64,000 nt of DNA, from assembly GCA_013823135.1 (NCBI GenBank), contig PNLP01000038.1, positions 1 to 64,000 of the forward strand. The letters are read 5' to 3'. Both the position numbers and the translations under genes were made by a program. This stretch comes from Planctomycetaceae bacterium (GTDB taxonomy: Bacteria; Planctomycetota; Planctomycetia; Gemmatales; Gemmataceae). Positions 52,318-61,872 of the stretch are shown one piece after another (within the stretch, counting starts at the first letter, position 1; every line of letters begins with the position of its first letter). A model generated the notes under the pieces. It ran no database searches, was not told where the DNA came from, and saw nothing but the letters and a program-made list of their open reading frames with translations.

Positions 52318-53193
52318 ATGCGAACATTCCTGCGGGCTGTCGTCACTGTCGCAGTGGTCGTTGTCAGCACCAACAACGCGTTTGCGGATCGAATTGGTCC
52401 TAGCCCGGTTTCCCAGCGAGCACTCATGGCCGATGTTGTCGTCGTCGGTAAGGTCGTCGGGTTCGAGAAGGAGTTGGTACAAGCCGCACCGTACCCCGGT
52501 GCCAAGGAAAAGGTCGGTTACAAAATCGCCACCATAAAGATCGACACCGGATTGATCGGAGCCGACAAACTCAAGGAGATCAAGGTTGGCTTCATTCCAC
52601 CCAAGGCTCTGGCAGTCGGCGGCCAGCGTGGCTTCTTCGGCTTCGAACTGAAAGAAGGGCAAGAACTCGTCCTGTTCCTGGCGAAGCACCCCGCCGGCGA
52701 CTTCCACGTCATTCCCGGCGCAGCACTTCCAGTCGATCTGAAGGAACCACAGAGCAAAATGGAACTGGAAATCGTGCAAAGTATTGCGAACGTCCTCGCA
52801 GACCCCATGAAGGCACTCAAGAGCGACACGCCCGGGATCCGGGGTGAGGCCGCTGCCGTGGTGATTCAGAGGTATCGAAGGTACCCTGCCCTGGGCGGCG
52901 AGGTTCAGGAAGTCGTGCTCGGAGCTGACGAAAGCAAGTTGTTGCTCAAGAGTCTTACCGAGGCGAGTTGGAGCCGCGGCTCCCGGGCGTCGGAACCCCA
53001 GGGCGCTCTCCACGCATTTCACATGCTTGGGCTCACAGCGAAGGACGGCTGGGTTCAACCCGTGATCGTGAACAACCCCGGCGCACCGCCGGTGGACTAC
53101 GGCGAGGTTCACCGGGATGCGTTCGGGAAATGGCTCGAAGGACCAGGCAAGGACTACAAGATCAAGAAGATCGTGCCCAAAACGCAGAAGTGA
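52318..53193 (+). CDS. Secreted paralogue B
   Basis: Protein of 291 residues, closely related to the gene just upstream: same ADVVVVGKV, AAPYPGAKEKVGYKIATIKIDTGLIGADKLKEIKVGFI, LGGEVQEVVLGADESKLLLKSL and final PGKDYKIKKIVPKTQK, with differences mainly in a central GG-rich stretch missing here. Signal peptide MRTFLRAVVTVAVVVVSTNNAFA. TGAGG lies before the ATG at 52318; upstream in-frame starts have poor context. Confidence 0.82.
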   Translation: MRTFLRAVVTVAVVVVSTNNAFADRIGPSPVSQRALMADVVVVGKVVGFEKELVQAAPYPGAKEKVGYKIATIKIDTGLIGADKLKEIKVGFIPPKALAVGGQRGFFGFELKEGQELVLFLAKHPAGDFHVIPGAALPVDLKEPQSKMELEIVQSIANVLADPMKALKSDTPGIRGEAAAVVIQRYRRYPALGGEVQEVVLGADESKLLLKSLTEASWSRGSRASEPQGALHAFHMLGLTAKDGWVQPVIVNNPGAPPVDYGEVHRDAFGKWLEGPGKDYKIKKIVPKTQK

Positions 53194-53203
53194 GCGAAGA
53201 AGT

Positions 53204-53235
53204 GGCGAGCCGGAAGCGTTAGCGACCAGCTCGCC
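53204..53235 (+). repeat. Short inverted repeat
   Basis: Seven-base arms GGCGAGC and GCTCGCC (53204-53210, 53229-53235) just after paralogue B. The word CGGAAGCGTTAGCGAC between them has the look of a dispersed intergenic repeat. Weak terminator candidate. Confidence 0.45.
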
Positions 53236-53473
53236 TCCACCATATCCGCAATATGACAAATCGGCTTTGCCAATTCACCAATCGTTGCTCAGAATTCAAA
53301 CAGGTTCCTTCAACCTCATTGGAACATTCGTCGGCTTCGCGCATCTGGCCTCTTGACGCTTGCGCACATCCCGTCAGAATCAGATGATGGAACCGAGCGG
53401 CCGGTCGAACCGTCCAATACCGGTTACCCGCCTCCTATTCGATAACCCATCGTTTTGCATCGGGAGCATCATC

Positions 53474-56400
53474 ATGTCGTCCCGCCCGTGGCTGAGTTCA
53501 ACCCTCATTCTGTTCGCGTTCGCCGGGCCGGTTTCCGCCCAGGCACCCTCGCCGCTGGAACTTGCACCCGGCATCCGGGAAGCAGGCTTCCCCGATCTCG
53601 CGCTGGAGTATCTCAAGGAGATCGAGCCAAAGCTCAGCCCTGCGGAAAAACTCATGCTCCCGCTCGAACGGGCGCAGTGCTTGCTCGGAGCCGCTGAGGA
53701 TGAGCCCGACGAGGGCACCCGCACCAGCATGGTGAACGAGGCCAAGGTCGCTTTTGATAGCTTCCTCAGCACGAACGCGAACCACCCGCGTGCAGCCGAG
53801 GCCGCTCTCGCTCGCGCCAAGCTCACGTCGGTCGAGGCGAAGGCACAGCTCAACCGCGCCCGACGAATGGACGTTCCACCCAAGGAAGACGCGGGCCACG
53901 AGCAGGCACTCGAAAAGCAACGAGCCGAGGCCGCCAAGGCCCGCCCGCTGTTCTTGCTCGCATCCAAGGGATTCGCGGATGCCGCGGTCAAGATGAAGGC
54001 CAAGATCGATGCTCTGCCACCCAACGACCCAACGCGAGCCAGCCTGACTCGCAGCATGTTCGATGCGGACCTCGCTGCTGCCGTCAACGAATACTACCTG
54101 GCAGACACGTTCGTCGTCACGGGGGCCAAAGGGTTGCTCGAACGCGACAAATACCTCGAACAAGCACGCAAGCGATTCGAGGAGTTGTCCAAGGGGCCAC
54201 CCACCAGCCGTACTGTGTGGATCGGCAAGGCGTGGATGGCAGAAGTGCTTGCCGACCAGGCCAAGATGACCGATGCACAAACTGAGTTTACCGCGATTCT
54301 GAATAGCCCACGGGTCGAGGCCGAGGAAGGTCGACGACTCGTCCGTTTCTTCCAGATTCGCCGTGCTTACATCGAAGCGCTGACGGAAAAGAACCCGGCC
54401 AAGTTAGCCACGGTCGAGGGCCAGCTTCGAAGTTGGTTGAGCCGTTACGGCAACACGCAGAAGCCGCCACCCGAAGTGATTGCCGCGCGATACTACCTCG
54501 CCTTCTCGCTCCAGTTCCAGGGGATGATCGCTCTCTCGAAGGTTACGCCGGACAAAGTCACGGGCGTGCAGAAACTCCCGGATAGCGCCCGTTCACAGTT
54601 CGACACAGCCGAGAAACTCTACCGCGGGTTAAGCCAGTCGGACCACGACTACACCGACCGCTCGGCCAAGAACCGAATGTATGTCGTTCGCCGCCTGCTG
54701 GGCGAGGCCGACAAGCCCGTGAATGAATACCCATCGTTCGAGGCGGCCCAGATGGCTGCACTCATCCAGATGGCAAAGCTCAACGACGTGGATAAGGTTC
54801 TGGATGGTGCGCGGGTCGAAGAGGATGACTCCCTCCCGTTCTGGGCCGGACTGCGGCAAAAGGGGAACATTCTCCGCCTCGAAGAAGAAGCGAAAGACCG
54901 CAAGGTTCGCGTGGTAGAGTTGCTCGAACGCGCCCGCGAGTTGGCCACCGATCGAGACTCTCCCGCAGATGTGACGGATAACCTCCTCCGGCTCGTTTAC
55001 TTCTATCAGACCTCGAACCAACCTCACCAGGCTGCGGTCCTCGGCGAACACATCGCCCGCACGATCCGGACGACCGGCGGCAAGGGCGCGACAGCAGGTC
55101 TCATGGCCTTGAACGGGTACACCATCGCGACGCAGAAGATCGTTGCTGAGGCCAAGAATCCCGAGCAAGCTGAGGAAATCGCAGCATCAGCAGCAGCAGC
55201 CCGTAAGGCCGACCGCGAGCGAGCCATCGAGTTCGCCAAGTTCCTCGATCAGAAGTTCCCCAACGACACCGCGACCGACAATGCACGACACCGGCTCGCG
55301 TTCCTCCTGCGAGACGACGGTAAGCTGGAGCAGGCGTTCCAGATCATTACCAAGATCAAGCCTGGGTACACCTCCCTGCTGGCCGCGCGGCAGTTTGAAG
55401 GCGCCCTGGCCAGCGCCCTGATCAACCCCAAGGACAAGGAAGGAGAGTTATCCGAGGCGAGGAAGAAGGCGATTTACCGCCAGGCTATCGGCGACCTTTC
55501 ACGTGTGGTCAAGCCCGCACTGAGCGCCAGCAAGGAAGACGTGCAGGGCTACGTCGGTTGTCGCCTGCGGCTCGCCTTCCTTTACTTGACGCAGAACCGC
55601 GCCGACAAGGAGACCGAGGCCACCACCCCCGGTTACGACCGGGCGTTGGGTGTGGCCGATGAGTTGATCGCGGCGATCCCGTCGTTCACCGCCTGCCAGA
55701 AGGACAAGTCGCTCAGCCTCGAAGGAACCGAGTTGACCCATCAGGCGATGGACCTGCGAACCCGATCGCTGTACCTGCGTGCCAAATCGCTCGTCGATGA
55801 GAAAAAGTTCGATGACGCCGTGGCGATCATCAACACCGCAACCGCCGACGTGAGCAAGCCCCTTTACGATGCCAAGATGAAGGGGTGGGACAACACCCCA
55901 GGTGACGCGGGTGACGAGGAAGCAATCGGCCTTCGCAAACGTGCCGTCGCAGGTCTGGCCGCGGGCATCGACCGAATCCGCCGCGACATCGTGATGGTCG
56001 GATTCAAGCTCCGCTGTATCCAGGGGAACGCGGCCGAAGCCGGCAAGATGCTTGACCTGCTCAAGGCAGCGGGTGGCGGCATCGAGACGAACAAAGACGC
56101 GCTGGAGTTCATGGCCCGCGATCTCGCGCTACACATCACCGAGTTGAAGAAGGAAGGGAAGACCAAGGAAGCCGCCGACCTCGGGGCCGGGCTGAACATC
56201 CTCCTGACCGAGTTCACCAACGTCAAGGAACTGCCGCTCTCGACCATTCTCTTTCTCGGGCAGACGTTCTACACGATCGGCGAATGGGAGAAGGCCATCG
56301 CGGAATTCCGGAAGGTGAAGCCGCCGGCCCAGCCCGACTGGGACAAGCGGAAGCTCGAAGACTTCCCCCAGGAAATTCGTGGGCAACTGAGCAAGGAAAT

Positions 56401-57046
56401 CGGCCAGTATCGCTTCGCGCAGTTGAACATCGCCAAGTCCCTTCGCGGGGCGGCCAAGCTCGCTGATGCAGAGAAGTTGCTCCAGAGCATCATCGGCACT
56501 CCGGAGAAGCAGGGATTCGGCTACTACAGCCTCGACTTCCGCAAGGAACTCGCGGGCGTGTTCGAACTCAAGGCCGCTGGAACCGCGGACACGAAGGCGG
56601 CGAATGCCGAGTGGGGCAAGGCACTCAAGGAATGGACGACCCTGTTCCAGTTCGCCCAGAGTGGCGTCAAGAACCTGAAGCCCGATTCCCCGGTGGAAAT
56701 CGTGAAACAGGTCAAGAGCCACTACTTTGATGCGTACTTCGAGATTCAGCGTGTGCTCGCGACCGCGAACTCACAGCTTATCAAGGATCCCGCGAAGCTC
56801 GCGACGAGCTTCGAGACGGGCGGCAAGAAGATCCTTGACCTGGAGAATCTCAACAAGTTCAACGAGATCAAAATGATCCCAGGGCCAGGCGGAAAGATGA
56901 TCCCGATCAAGCACGGCACCGAGATTATCTCGTTCGAAGTGTGGACTCGCTACTGTGATCTGCTTGACAAATACCCGGCGCTGAAGGCTGCATACCAGAA
57001 GCAGGGCGGCAAGTTCTTCCTCGAACGGCCGAAACCTGAGGAGTGA
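53474..57046 (+). CDS. Large secreted TPR-type repeat protein
   Basis: Protein of 1190 residues with a signal peptide (MSSRPWLSSTLILFAFAGPVSAQ). The mature chain is almost wholly helical, with repeated helix pairs of TPR character, for example AGFPDLALEYLKEIEPKLSPAEKL, MVNEAKVAFDSFLSTNANHPRAAEAALARAKL, QARKRFEEL, EWEKAIAEFRKV and DAEKLLQSIIG. It likely acts as a periplasmic scaffold. The ATG at 53474 follows GGGAG; earlier in-frame starts would lack a signal peptide. A perfect hairpin and a second helical exported protein follow. Partner unknown. Confidence 0.8.
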   Translation: MSSRPWLSSTLILFAFAGPVSAQAPSPLELAPGIREAGFPDLALEYLKEIEPKLSPAEKLMLPLERAQCLLGAAEDEPDEGTRTSMVNEAKVAFDSFLSTNANHPRAAEAALARAKLTSVEAKAQLNRARRMDVPPKEDAGHEQALEKQRAEAAKARPLFLLASKGFADAAVKMKAKIDALPPNDPTRASLTRSMFDADLAAAVNEYYLADTFVVTGAKGLLERDKYLEQARKRFEELSKGPPTSRTVWIGKAWMAEVLADQAKMTDAQTEFTAILNSPRVEAEEGRRLVRFFQIRRAYIEALTEKNPAKLATVEGQLRSWLSRYGNTQKPPPEVIAARYYLAFSLQFQGMIALSKVTPDKVTGVQKLPDSARSQFDTAEKLYRGLSQSDHDYTDRSAKNRMYVVRRLLGEADKPVNEYPSFEAAQMAALIQMAKLNDVDKVLDGARVEEDDSLPFWAGLRQKGNILRLEEEAKDRKVRVVELLERARELATDRDSPADVTDNLLRLVYFYQTSNQPHQAAVLGEHIARTIRTTGGKGATAGLMALNGYTIATQKIVAEAKNPEQAEEIAASAAAARKADRERAIEFAKFLDQKFPNDTATDNARHRLAFLLRDDGKLEQAFQIITKIKPGYTSLLAARQFEGALASALINPKDKEGELSEARKKAIYRQAIGDLSRVVKPALSASKEDVQGYVGCRLRLAFLYLTQNRADKETEATTPGYDRALGVADELIAAIPSFTACQKDKSLSLEGTELTHQAMDLRTRSLYLRAKSLVDEKKFDDAVAIINTATADVSKPLYDAKMKGWDNTPGDAGDEEAIGLRKRAVAGLAAGIDRIRRDIVMVGFKLRCIQGNAAEAGKMLDLLKAAGGGIETNKDALEFMARDLALHITELKKEGKTKEAADLGAGLNILLTEFTNVKELPLSTILFLGQTFYTIGEWEKAIAEFRKVKPPAQPDWDKRKLEDFPQEIRGQLSKEIGQYRFAQLNIAKSLRGAAKLADAEKLLQSIIGTPEKQGFGYYSLDFRKELAGVFELKAAGTADTKAANAEWGKALKEWTTLFQFAQSGVKNLKPDSPVEIVKQVKSHYFDAYFEIQRVLATANSQLIKDPAKLATSFETGGKKILDLENLNKFNEIKMIPGPGGKMIPIKHGTEIISFEVWTRYCDLLDKYPALKAAYQKQGGKFFLERPKPEE

Positions 57047-57065
57047 CGCTCCGAGCATTCAGCCT

Positions 57066-57097
57066 GGCACGTGGGGGACAACCGTCCCCCACGTGCC
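57066..57097 (+). terminator. Terminator-like hairpin
   Basis: Perfect 14-pair stem GGCACGTGGGGGAC / GTCCCCCACGTGCC (57066-57079, 57084-57097), loop AACC, 20 bases after the TPR gene stop. No T-run. Confidence 0.82.
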
Positions 57098-57203
57098 GTA
57101 AATGACATCATCAAAACGGCTACTGAGGTCTTGGCCCATCGCGCCAAAACTGGCAACATACCTTAACCACGATTTCAGACTCTCTCATCCAAGGAACGCA
57201 CCA

Positions 57204-58295
57204 ATGATCCGGCAGGTGGCGCGAGGACTTATTGTTCTGGCTGGAATTATGCTTCTTCTTGAGACGGCTGTCGGACAACCGATGGCCACCCCGGACAAGA
57301 TTTACATCCGCGACAAGAAAGATGGGTCGATCAAGAATCTCGAGGGGAATCTCGTATTCACCCCGACCGGCATCCAAATCCAGGCACCGGACAAAAAGGT
57401 GCTTGCCATCGTTGCACCGGCAGACGTTGTAAAAGTCGTGCCCGGTGAAATGGCAGGCGTGGAGCGTGGCGAGGTACTCAAGCTCGTCGGTCTTGAAGAC
57501 AAGAAGACCAAGCCAGACTACGCAGCAGCCCGCCTGGGTTACCTCGACATGAAGAAGAAGGCTGCCACGGCTCCTGAGAAGACGAAACGGTATCTCGACT
57601 TCAAGATCGCTTTGATGGCCAGCCGAGTAGCCGACGAAACCGGATACGACGAGGACTGGTCCAAGGTCGCTGTCGAAGCCGCAAAGGGCTGGGGAGACTT
57701 CGTTGCCGAGCACAAAACCGGGTGGGAAGTTTGGGTCGCGTCGCGCGCGGGCGCCAGGATTTACTCGGAGTTGAACAAGTTCGACGAGGTGGCCCGTATC
57801 TGGAACCGAATGACGAAGAAGGAAGTCAATCTCCCTCCCGACCTGCTCCTCGAAGCCCAGTTGCAGGAAATCGACGCCCAGATTCGAACGCGAACCGGGG
57901 CTGCAGCTGCTCAGGTCGCTGCGGGTAATCTGCTGAAGACGGCTCCAGCTGGTCCAGCCAAGGAGAAGCTGGCGATCTACGAATTGGCTGCAAAGGCGAT
58001 GGCCAGCGGCGACCCAGTCACTGGCGTGAAGCCAATTGAGGCAGCGATCGCAGCCACGAAGGACAATTCAACCCGCGGGGTAGGGTTCAGCATGATCGGC
58101 GAGTTGTACAAGGAGGCACCGCGTCCTCGCGATGCGATGTGGGCATTCTTGTGGGTGGAGACGGTCTACAACGCGGACAAGGAAGAGGCGTTCAAGGCGA
58201 TGTGTCGATTAGCAGAGGTGTTCAAGAGCCAACAGGATGACGACCGCGTTCGTGCGTATCAGGACAAGTTGCGTCGCGGGCGTGGCAATTTCTGA
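57204..58295 (+). CDS. Secreted helical repeat protein
   Basis: Protein of 363 residues with signal peptide (MIRQVARGLIVLAGIMLLLETAVGQ). An N-terminal beta-rich unit (DKIYIRDKKDGSIKNLEG then VFTPTGIQIQAPDKKVLAIVAPADVVKVVPGEM) is followed by a helical, TPR-like rest (WEVWVASRAGARIYSELNKFDEVARIWNRM, RDAMWAFLWVETVY). AAGGAA precedes the ATG at 57204. Together with the large TPR gene upstream it may form a functional pair; the linking hairpin suggests separate mRNAs. Confidence 0.8.
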   Translation: MIRQVARGLIVLAGIMLLLETAVGQPMATPDKIYIRDKKDGSIKNLEGNLVFTPTGIQIQAPDKKVLAIVAPADVVKVVPGEMAGVERGEVLKLVGLEDKKTKPDYAAARLGYLDMKKKAATAPEKTKRYLDFKIALMASRVADETGYDEDWSKVAVEAAKGWGDFVAEHKTGWEVWVASRAGARIYSELNKFDEVARIWNRMTKKEVNLPPDLLLEAQLQEIDAQIRTRTGAAAAQVAAGNLLKTAPAGPAKEKLAIYELAAKAMASGDPVTGVKPIEAAIAATKDNSTRGVGFSMIGELYKEAPRPRDAMWAFLWVETVYNADKEEAFKAMCRLAEVFKSQQDDDRVRAYQDKLRRGRGNF

Positions 58296-58383
58296 GATAT
58301 CGATCCATCAACCGCGACGACTGCAAAGCTCGTCGCGAACTTCCCCTTGCCCGAGAACATTGGTGGCTTAAGATGACACAACT

Positions 58384-58456
58384 GGGGCGGTAGCTCATTT
58401 GGTAGAGCGCTTCGTTCGCAACGAAGAGGTAGGGAGTTCGACTCTCCTCCGCTCCA
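58384..58456 (+). tRNA. tRNA-Ala (anticodon CGC)
   Basis: Seventy-three bases forming a full cloverleaf: acceptor GGGGCGG / CCGCTCC, D arm TAGCTCATTTGGTAGAGC, anticodon stem CTTCG / CGAAG with loop TTCGCAA (anticodon CGC), T arm with GTTCGAC, discriminator A. The G3-U70 pair, the main alanine identity element, is present. The terminal CCA is not encoded. Confidence 0.96.
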
Positions 58457-58461
58457 CCTCA

Positions 58462-58488
58462 CAAACCTCTGGGATCCCCAGGGGTTTG
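58462..58488 (+). terminator. tRNA-Ala terminator
   Basis: Twelve-pair stem CAAACCTCTGGG / CCCAGGGGTTTG (58462-58473, 58477-58488), with one U-G pair, followed by TTTCGTTTG. It begins 5 bases after the tRNA. Confidence 0.85.
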
Positions 58489-58636
58489 TTTCGTTTGCAC
58501 TAAAAATCCCTGGCACTTTCATGGCCGAAACCAGCACCGCAGCGGTTTCGTAACAGTCAGATTAACTGCCCATTAGAGTGCTGGTGGCGTGGACGGAGAG
58601 TTGTCAGGACGTTGATCAGACGCGCCCTGATAAACG

Positions 58637-58669
58637 AACCAACTCCCGCGGGAATCGCGGGAGTTGGTT
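58637..58669 (-). terminator. Flp pilin gene terminator
   Basis: Perfect 14-pair stem AACCAACTCCCGCG / CGCGGGAGTTGGTT (58637-58650, 58656-58669) located 22 bases after the pilin stop on the minus strand, followed there by CGTTTATC. Confidence 0.85.
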
Positions 58670-58690
58670 GTTGTCTGTGCCGAAGCCCGA

Positions 58691-58864
58691 TCACTGAACG
58701 GCGGAGCCGATCTTGCTGAAGGTGGTATTGGCGTTCTTGCCGAGTGCCGAGATGGCGGCGATGCAAACGACAACGATCAGAGCCAACATCACGGCGTACT
58801 CAACTGCCGTCGGGCCATCTTCCTTCTTCAAGAACGAGACCATCTTCTTGGCGACGTTACGCAT
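58691..58864 (-). CDS. Flp/Fap type IVb pilin
   Basis: Small protein of 57 residues: MRNVAKKMVSFLKKEDG, then PTAVEYAVMLALIVVVCIAAI, then SALGKNANTTFSKIGSAVQ. The short basic leader, the G followed by PTAVEYA, and the single hydrophobic helix are the hallmarks of Flp-type pilin precursors, cleaved after the Gly by a TadV-like peptidase. GGAG is 8 bases before the ATG. No tad/cpa assembly genes are in the window, so it is a solitary pilin gene here, with its own terminator. Confidence 0.92.
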   Translation of the reverse strand: MRNVAKKMVSFLKKEDGPTAVEYAVMLALIVVVCIAAISALGKNANTTFSKIGSAVQ

Positions 58865-59837
58865 CTCAGACTCCGATGAGGTGGTTACTCTGCCACCTTG
58901 GATCAGTTGCCGTCCGATCCAAGTGAACGCCAGAGTTAGATAACGAGTCTATAGTTCACATTTTTGGCGGTGAGGGCAACCAAGATGATTTCCTCGCGAT
59001 TATCTGACCGAGTGTTTTGCTGATGACGCTAAAGTTGAGATTTGGCAACAAATTGCACCGCCAAGCCGGCCCATACCACCTCATTCTGAACTGCGCAAGA
59101 CGACTTCAACCGGGAAGGGCTCGCTCGTCTGCTACCAATTGCCACATTGCAACGGACTGAATGTGGTAGGTGGAACATCGCGACCGAAAAATGGAGATTG
59201 CGGGACGAATCATGCCTCCGTTAATCCTTCCGTGAAGGCAACCTGTGCTCGATTTTCGTGCACACGGATGTGTGGGTAACGAGTTTGCGATTCGATTTGT
59301 CTTCGAGCAAACATCTATCTAATAAGCATTTGCGACGATGCTTGGGAAAAACAACATCGCGGCATCACGGTTGCTTGTGATGCTATTGAGATTGAGATGG
59401 ATTGGTCGAACCCCTAACTTCAAACAAAAGATAATCGGCGAGATGGGTTCCAGACCTTAATGCTGCACAACCAAAATTACTCCCCCACCCTTTCCATTCC
59501 CACGACTTATGGGGTTCGACTTCCCCTGTGAGTCGGAATGGTCTCTCTCCATTACCTACCCGATTACGAGTGGTAATTCTTTTCATAATCGGTACTTGAG
59601 TCGAAATGTGATGAATCCGATGTGAGCGAATTGGGATCGGGAATTTCCCATCCCACTCACAACTTTCATCATCAGCCAATACGTCCCGCTTGAGCGATCT
59701 ATAAGGTAAGACGAGGAAGGAATGTTCAAGGCTCACAACCAATAGTCTTGAGTCGTTTTCCATTCCTCTACCTTCAGACGAGGTTCGCTCTGACCACTAA
59801 CTTTGAATCTGCACCGTCCCCAAATGGAGACGCCACC
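58865..59837. other. Long AT-richer region without clear gene
   Basis: About 970 bases. I find no reading frame with a credible start, ribosome site and protein-like composition on either strand; a minus-strand open stretch at 59383-59763 has none of these. The region is more AT-rich than average. It should contain the promoters of the divergent pilin and exported-protein genes. It could hide a non-coding RNA or a decayed gene. Confidence 0.5.
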
Positions 59838-60311
59838 ATGCTAACCATCCGCCTCGCAGCGTTCTTCTTGATCGTCCCGATGACTGCCCTCGTCGCTCAA
59901 TCTGAGTGGGGTGCGTCCCTGGTGATTGACATGTTCCAGTCCAAAAGCGTGCGAGAGGAACTCAAAGAAGACAATGAAATCCGTGCCAACCTCGAAGTGA
60001 TTAACACGGAAATCCAGCGACGAATCGCGATCAAGGAAGCTCTGATCGCCGAATTGATCGCTGGCCGAACAACCTTGGCCAAGGTTACCGATCAGTTTCT
60101 CGTGATGAACCAGAGTCGCCCCGAGTACATGACGATCATCCGGTCGAGTTGTCCGGGGAACTCGGACTTCGAGAAGACCGCACACAACGTGATTGGCTAC
60201 GCGAACGGAGAACTCTCCCGCTTGCCTGAGTCTCAACAGGCCGAGATTCGGGCTCGCCTTCAGGCCGAACTCCAATGTCTTAGTGGGACACACACAGCCG
60301 TGACGAATTGA
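59838..60311 (+). CDS. Small exported helical protein
   Basis: Protein of 157 residues with a signal peptide (MLTIRLAAFFLIVPMTALVAQ) and a helical rest: EELKEDNEIRANLEVINTEIQRRIAIKEALIAELIAGRTTLAKV then ANGELSRLPESQQAEIRARLQAEL. GGAG lies before the ATG at 59838. Layout matches the next gene, so the two are probably distant paralogues. Unknown function; a regulatory or heme-free sensor role cannot be judged. Confidence 0.72.
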   Translation: MLTIRLAAFFLIVPMTALVAQSEWGASLVIDMFQSKSVREELKEDNEIRANLEVINTEIQRRIAIKEALIAELIAGRTTLAKVTDQFLVMNQSRPEYMTIIRSSCPGNSDFEKTAHNVIGYANGELSRLPESQQAEIRARLQAELQCLSGTHTAVTN

Positions 60312-60605
60312 ATAACAAGTCGGTGTTCTCGATCCGATCGCCCTTCCAATGTGTGGTGATCCCTCGGCATCGAAACTGGCCGAGCCACCACTCCTTCGCA
60401 ACCACCAACTGATTTGTTTCGCGCACGCTTTTTTCCACGGGTCTTCGCACCAACGCAATTACGTATGCACGCTCACTTGGAGCTTGCGTTCGTCGAAGTT
60501 GCCGATTATGATCTGCAAAAGCTGCTCGAGCCAGGCAACATCAAGATTCCCACTTCGATAGGCAGCGATGCCAACAGTCGGATTGGTGAGTTGGGAGGAT
60601 TACCG

Positions 60606-61070
60606 ATGGTCGCCCACCGTCACGGTGCCGTCTCCGTTGCTGCTTTATCGGGTCTTGTTCTGGCCCTTTTGGGTGCTGAGTTGTTCGCCCCTCCGTGGAC
60701 TGAGAAGTACGGAGTCGATGTCTGGAACCTCCAGGCAGCACGGGAAGAGGCGCGGGTCAACGAAGAACAAGCAGTCGTCGTCGAGGCCCAACGAGTCCGC
60801 ATCCTGCGAGAAATCGAGGTATCTGGCCACACGGCGACCCGACTAATCGACGAGAAAATCACTTTGTTGGAAGCCATGGCCGAACTGGAGCCAATCCTGC
60901 GGAATCGCACTGGCTTCGAATGCGCCTGGCCATTCGATCCACCACCGACGTTCCGACATGCAGTCGCTCGCTACGCAATCACCCGCGTGGAAGCGGAGCT
61001 TCGGAATGATCCCGAACGTCAGGCACTGGTTTGCGCGCGGCTCAGGGCCGAGTACGCGGCTCTGAAGTGA
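60606..61070 (+). CDS. Small membrane-anchored helical protein
   Basis: Protein of 154 residues, start ATG 60606 with GGGAGG upstream. One N-terminal hydrophobic helix (VSVAALSGLVLALLGAELFA), then a long helix with NEEQAVVVEAQRVRILREIEVSGHTATRLIDEKITLLEAM and an end RVEAELRNDPERQALVCARLRAEYAAL. Similar in plan to the gene before it (RIxxK/RE-A-L and ELxxDPERQ-x-RLxAE). A longer in-frame start upstream lacks signal features. Confidence 0.7.
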   Translation: MVAHRHGAVSVAALSGLVLALLGAELFAPPWTEKYGVDVWNLQAAREEARVNEEQAVVVEAQRVRILREIEVSGHTATRLIDEKITLLEAMAELEPILRNRTGFECAWPFDPPPTFRHAVARYAITRVEAELRNDPERQALVCARLRAEYAALK

Positions 61071-61190
61071 TGTTCGCGGTGGACCGCAGTCGTCCGTGCG
61101 CCGCCTTGCTGTAAGATGGGCATGCCGGGAGAAACCCGGTTCGCGACGGGTTTACCCGTCGGGCATCTTCACGGAAAGCGTGGCGCACAC

Positions 61191-61850
61191 ATGATCCTTT
61201 TTGGCCTCAATGGCGACGAAGTCGCGACGGATTACACCAAACGCATCATCACAACCATCCTGGTAGCCGCGACCACTTCCGCAGCGACGTTCCTGTTCAC
61301 ATGGTGGTGGGCACGCCGTCGGGCACATCAACAGTGGCACAGCAAGGAATTCCTCGACCGAATCATCGTCAGCTTGAACATCTTCAACGACGGCTATCTC
61401 AAAATCCGCACCGTGCTGGAACGGTCAATCGACGAGATCTTTCTCAACAAGGTCGCCATCGACAAAGTTTGGACCGCCGCCCGCGCCACAACTCTTGCCA
61501 ACCCCGTGATGCCGATTCCTAAAGATGACCGCTGGTTCCTGCTCAACTTCGTCTTGAATGCCGTGGCGGAACACTTCGTGAATGGGCACATCCGCCAGGA
61601 TGCCGGTCAACCGGTGACCACTGTACGATACGCCCTGTTCCTGACTTGCGAACTGGTTGGTGATGAGCGAATCCGCAAGGTGCGGGCGATGCTCATCCGT
61701 GCCGATTTGCTTGCCGACTTCCCTTACAAAGATTCGATGCCGAAGCTGGAAAACCCCTGGCATTCCGATCGGATCGTAACACTCCGCCAGGCCGCCGAGT
61801 TGTTCCAGAAAGAACCGGACAATTTCCTCGTGCTGGAAGTGTGCGTCTGA
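61191..61850 (+). CDS. Membrane-anchored hypothetical protein
   Basis: Protein of 219 residues with one transmembrane helix (IITTILVAATTSAATFLFTWWWARR, about residues 19-43) followed by positive charges, placing the bulk in the cytoplasm. The rest is helical with DRIIVSLNIFNDGYLKIRTVLERS and WFLLNFVLNAVAEHFVNGH. Ribosome site is weak, and an upstream in-frame ATG at 61116 is possible. No family recognised. It converges on the sbcC-like gene 22 bases away. Confidence 0.7.
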   Translation: MILFGLNGDEVATDYTKRIITTILVAATTSAATFLFTWWWARRRAHQQWHSKEFLDRIIVSLNIFNDGYLKIRTVLERSIDEIFLNKVAIDKVWTAARATTLANPVMPIPKDDRWFLLNFVLNAVAEHFVNGHIRQDAGQPVTTVRYALFLTCELVGDERIRKVRAMLIRADLLADFPYKDSMPKLENPWHSDRIVTLRQAAELFQKEPDNFLVLEVCV

Positions 61851-61872
61851 CCGCTTGACCTCCCGTGCGGGT

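Noticed and set aside
59383..59763. Minus-strand frame of 126 codons
   Set aside because: Composition not protein-like, no ribosome site, AT-rich non-coding context.
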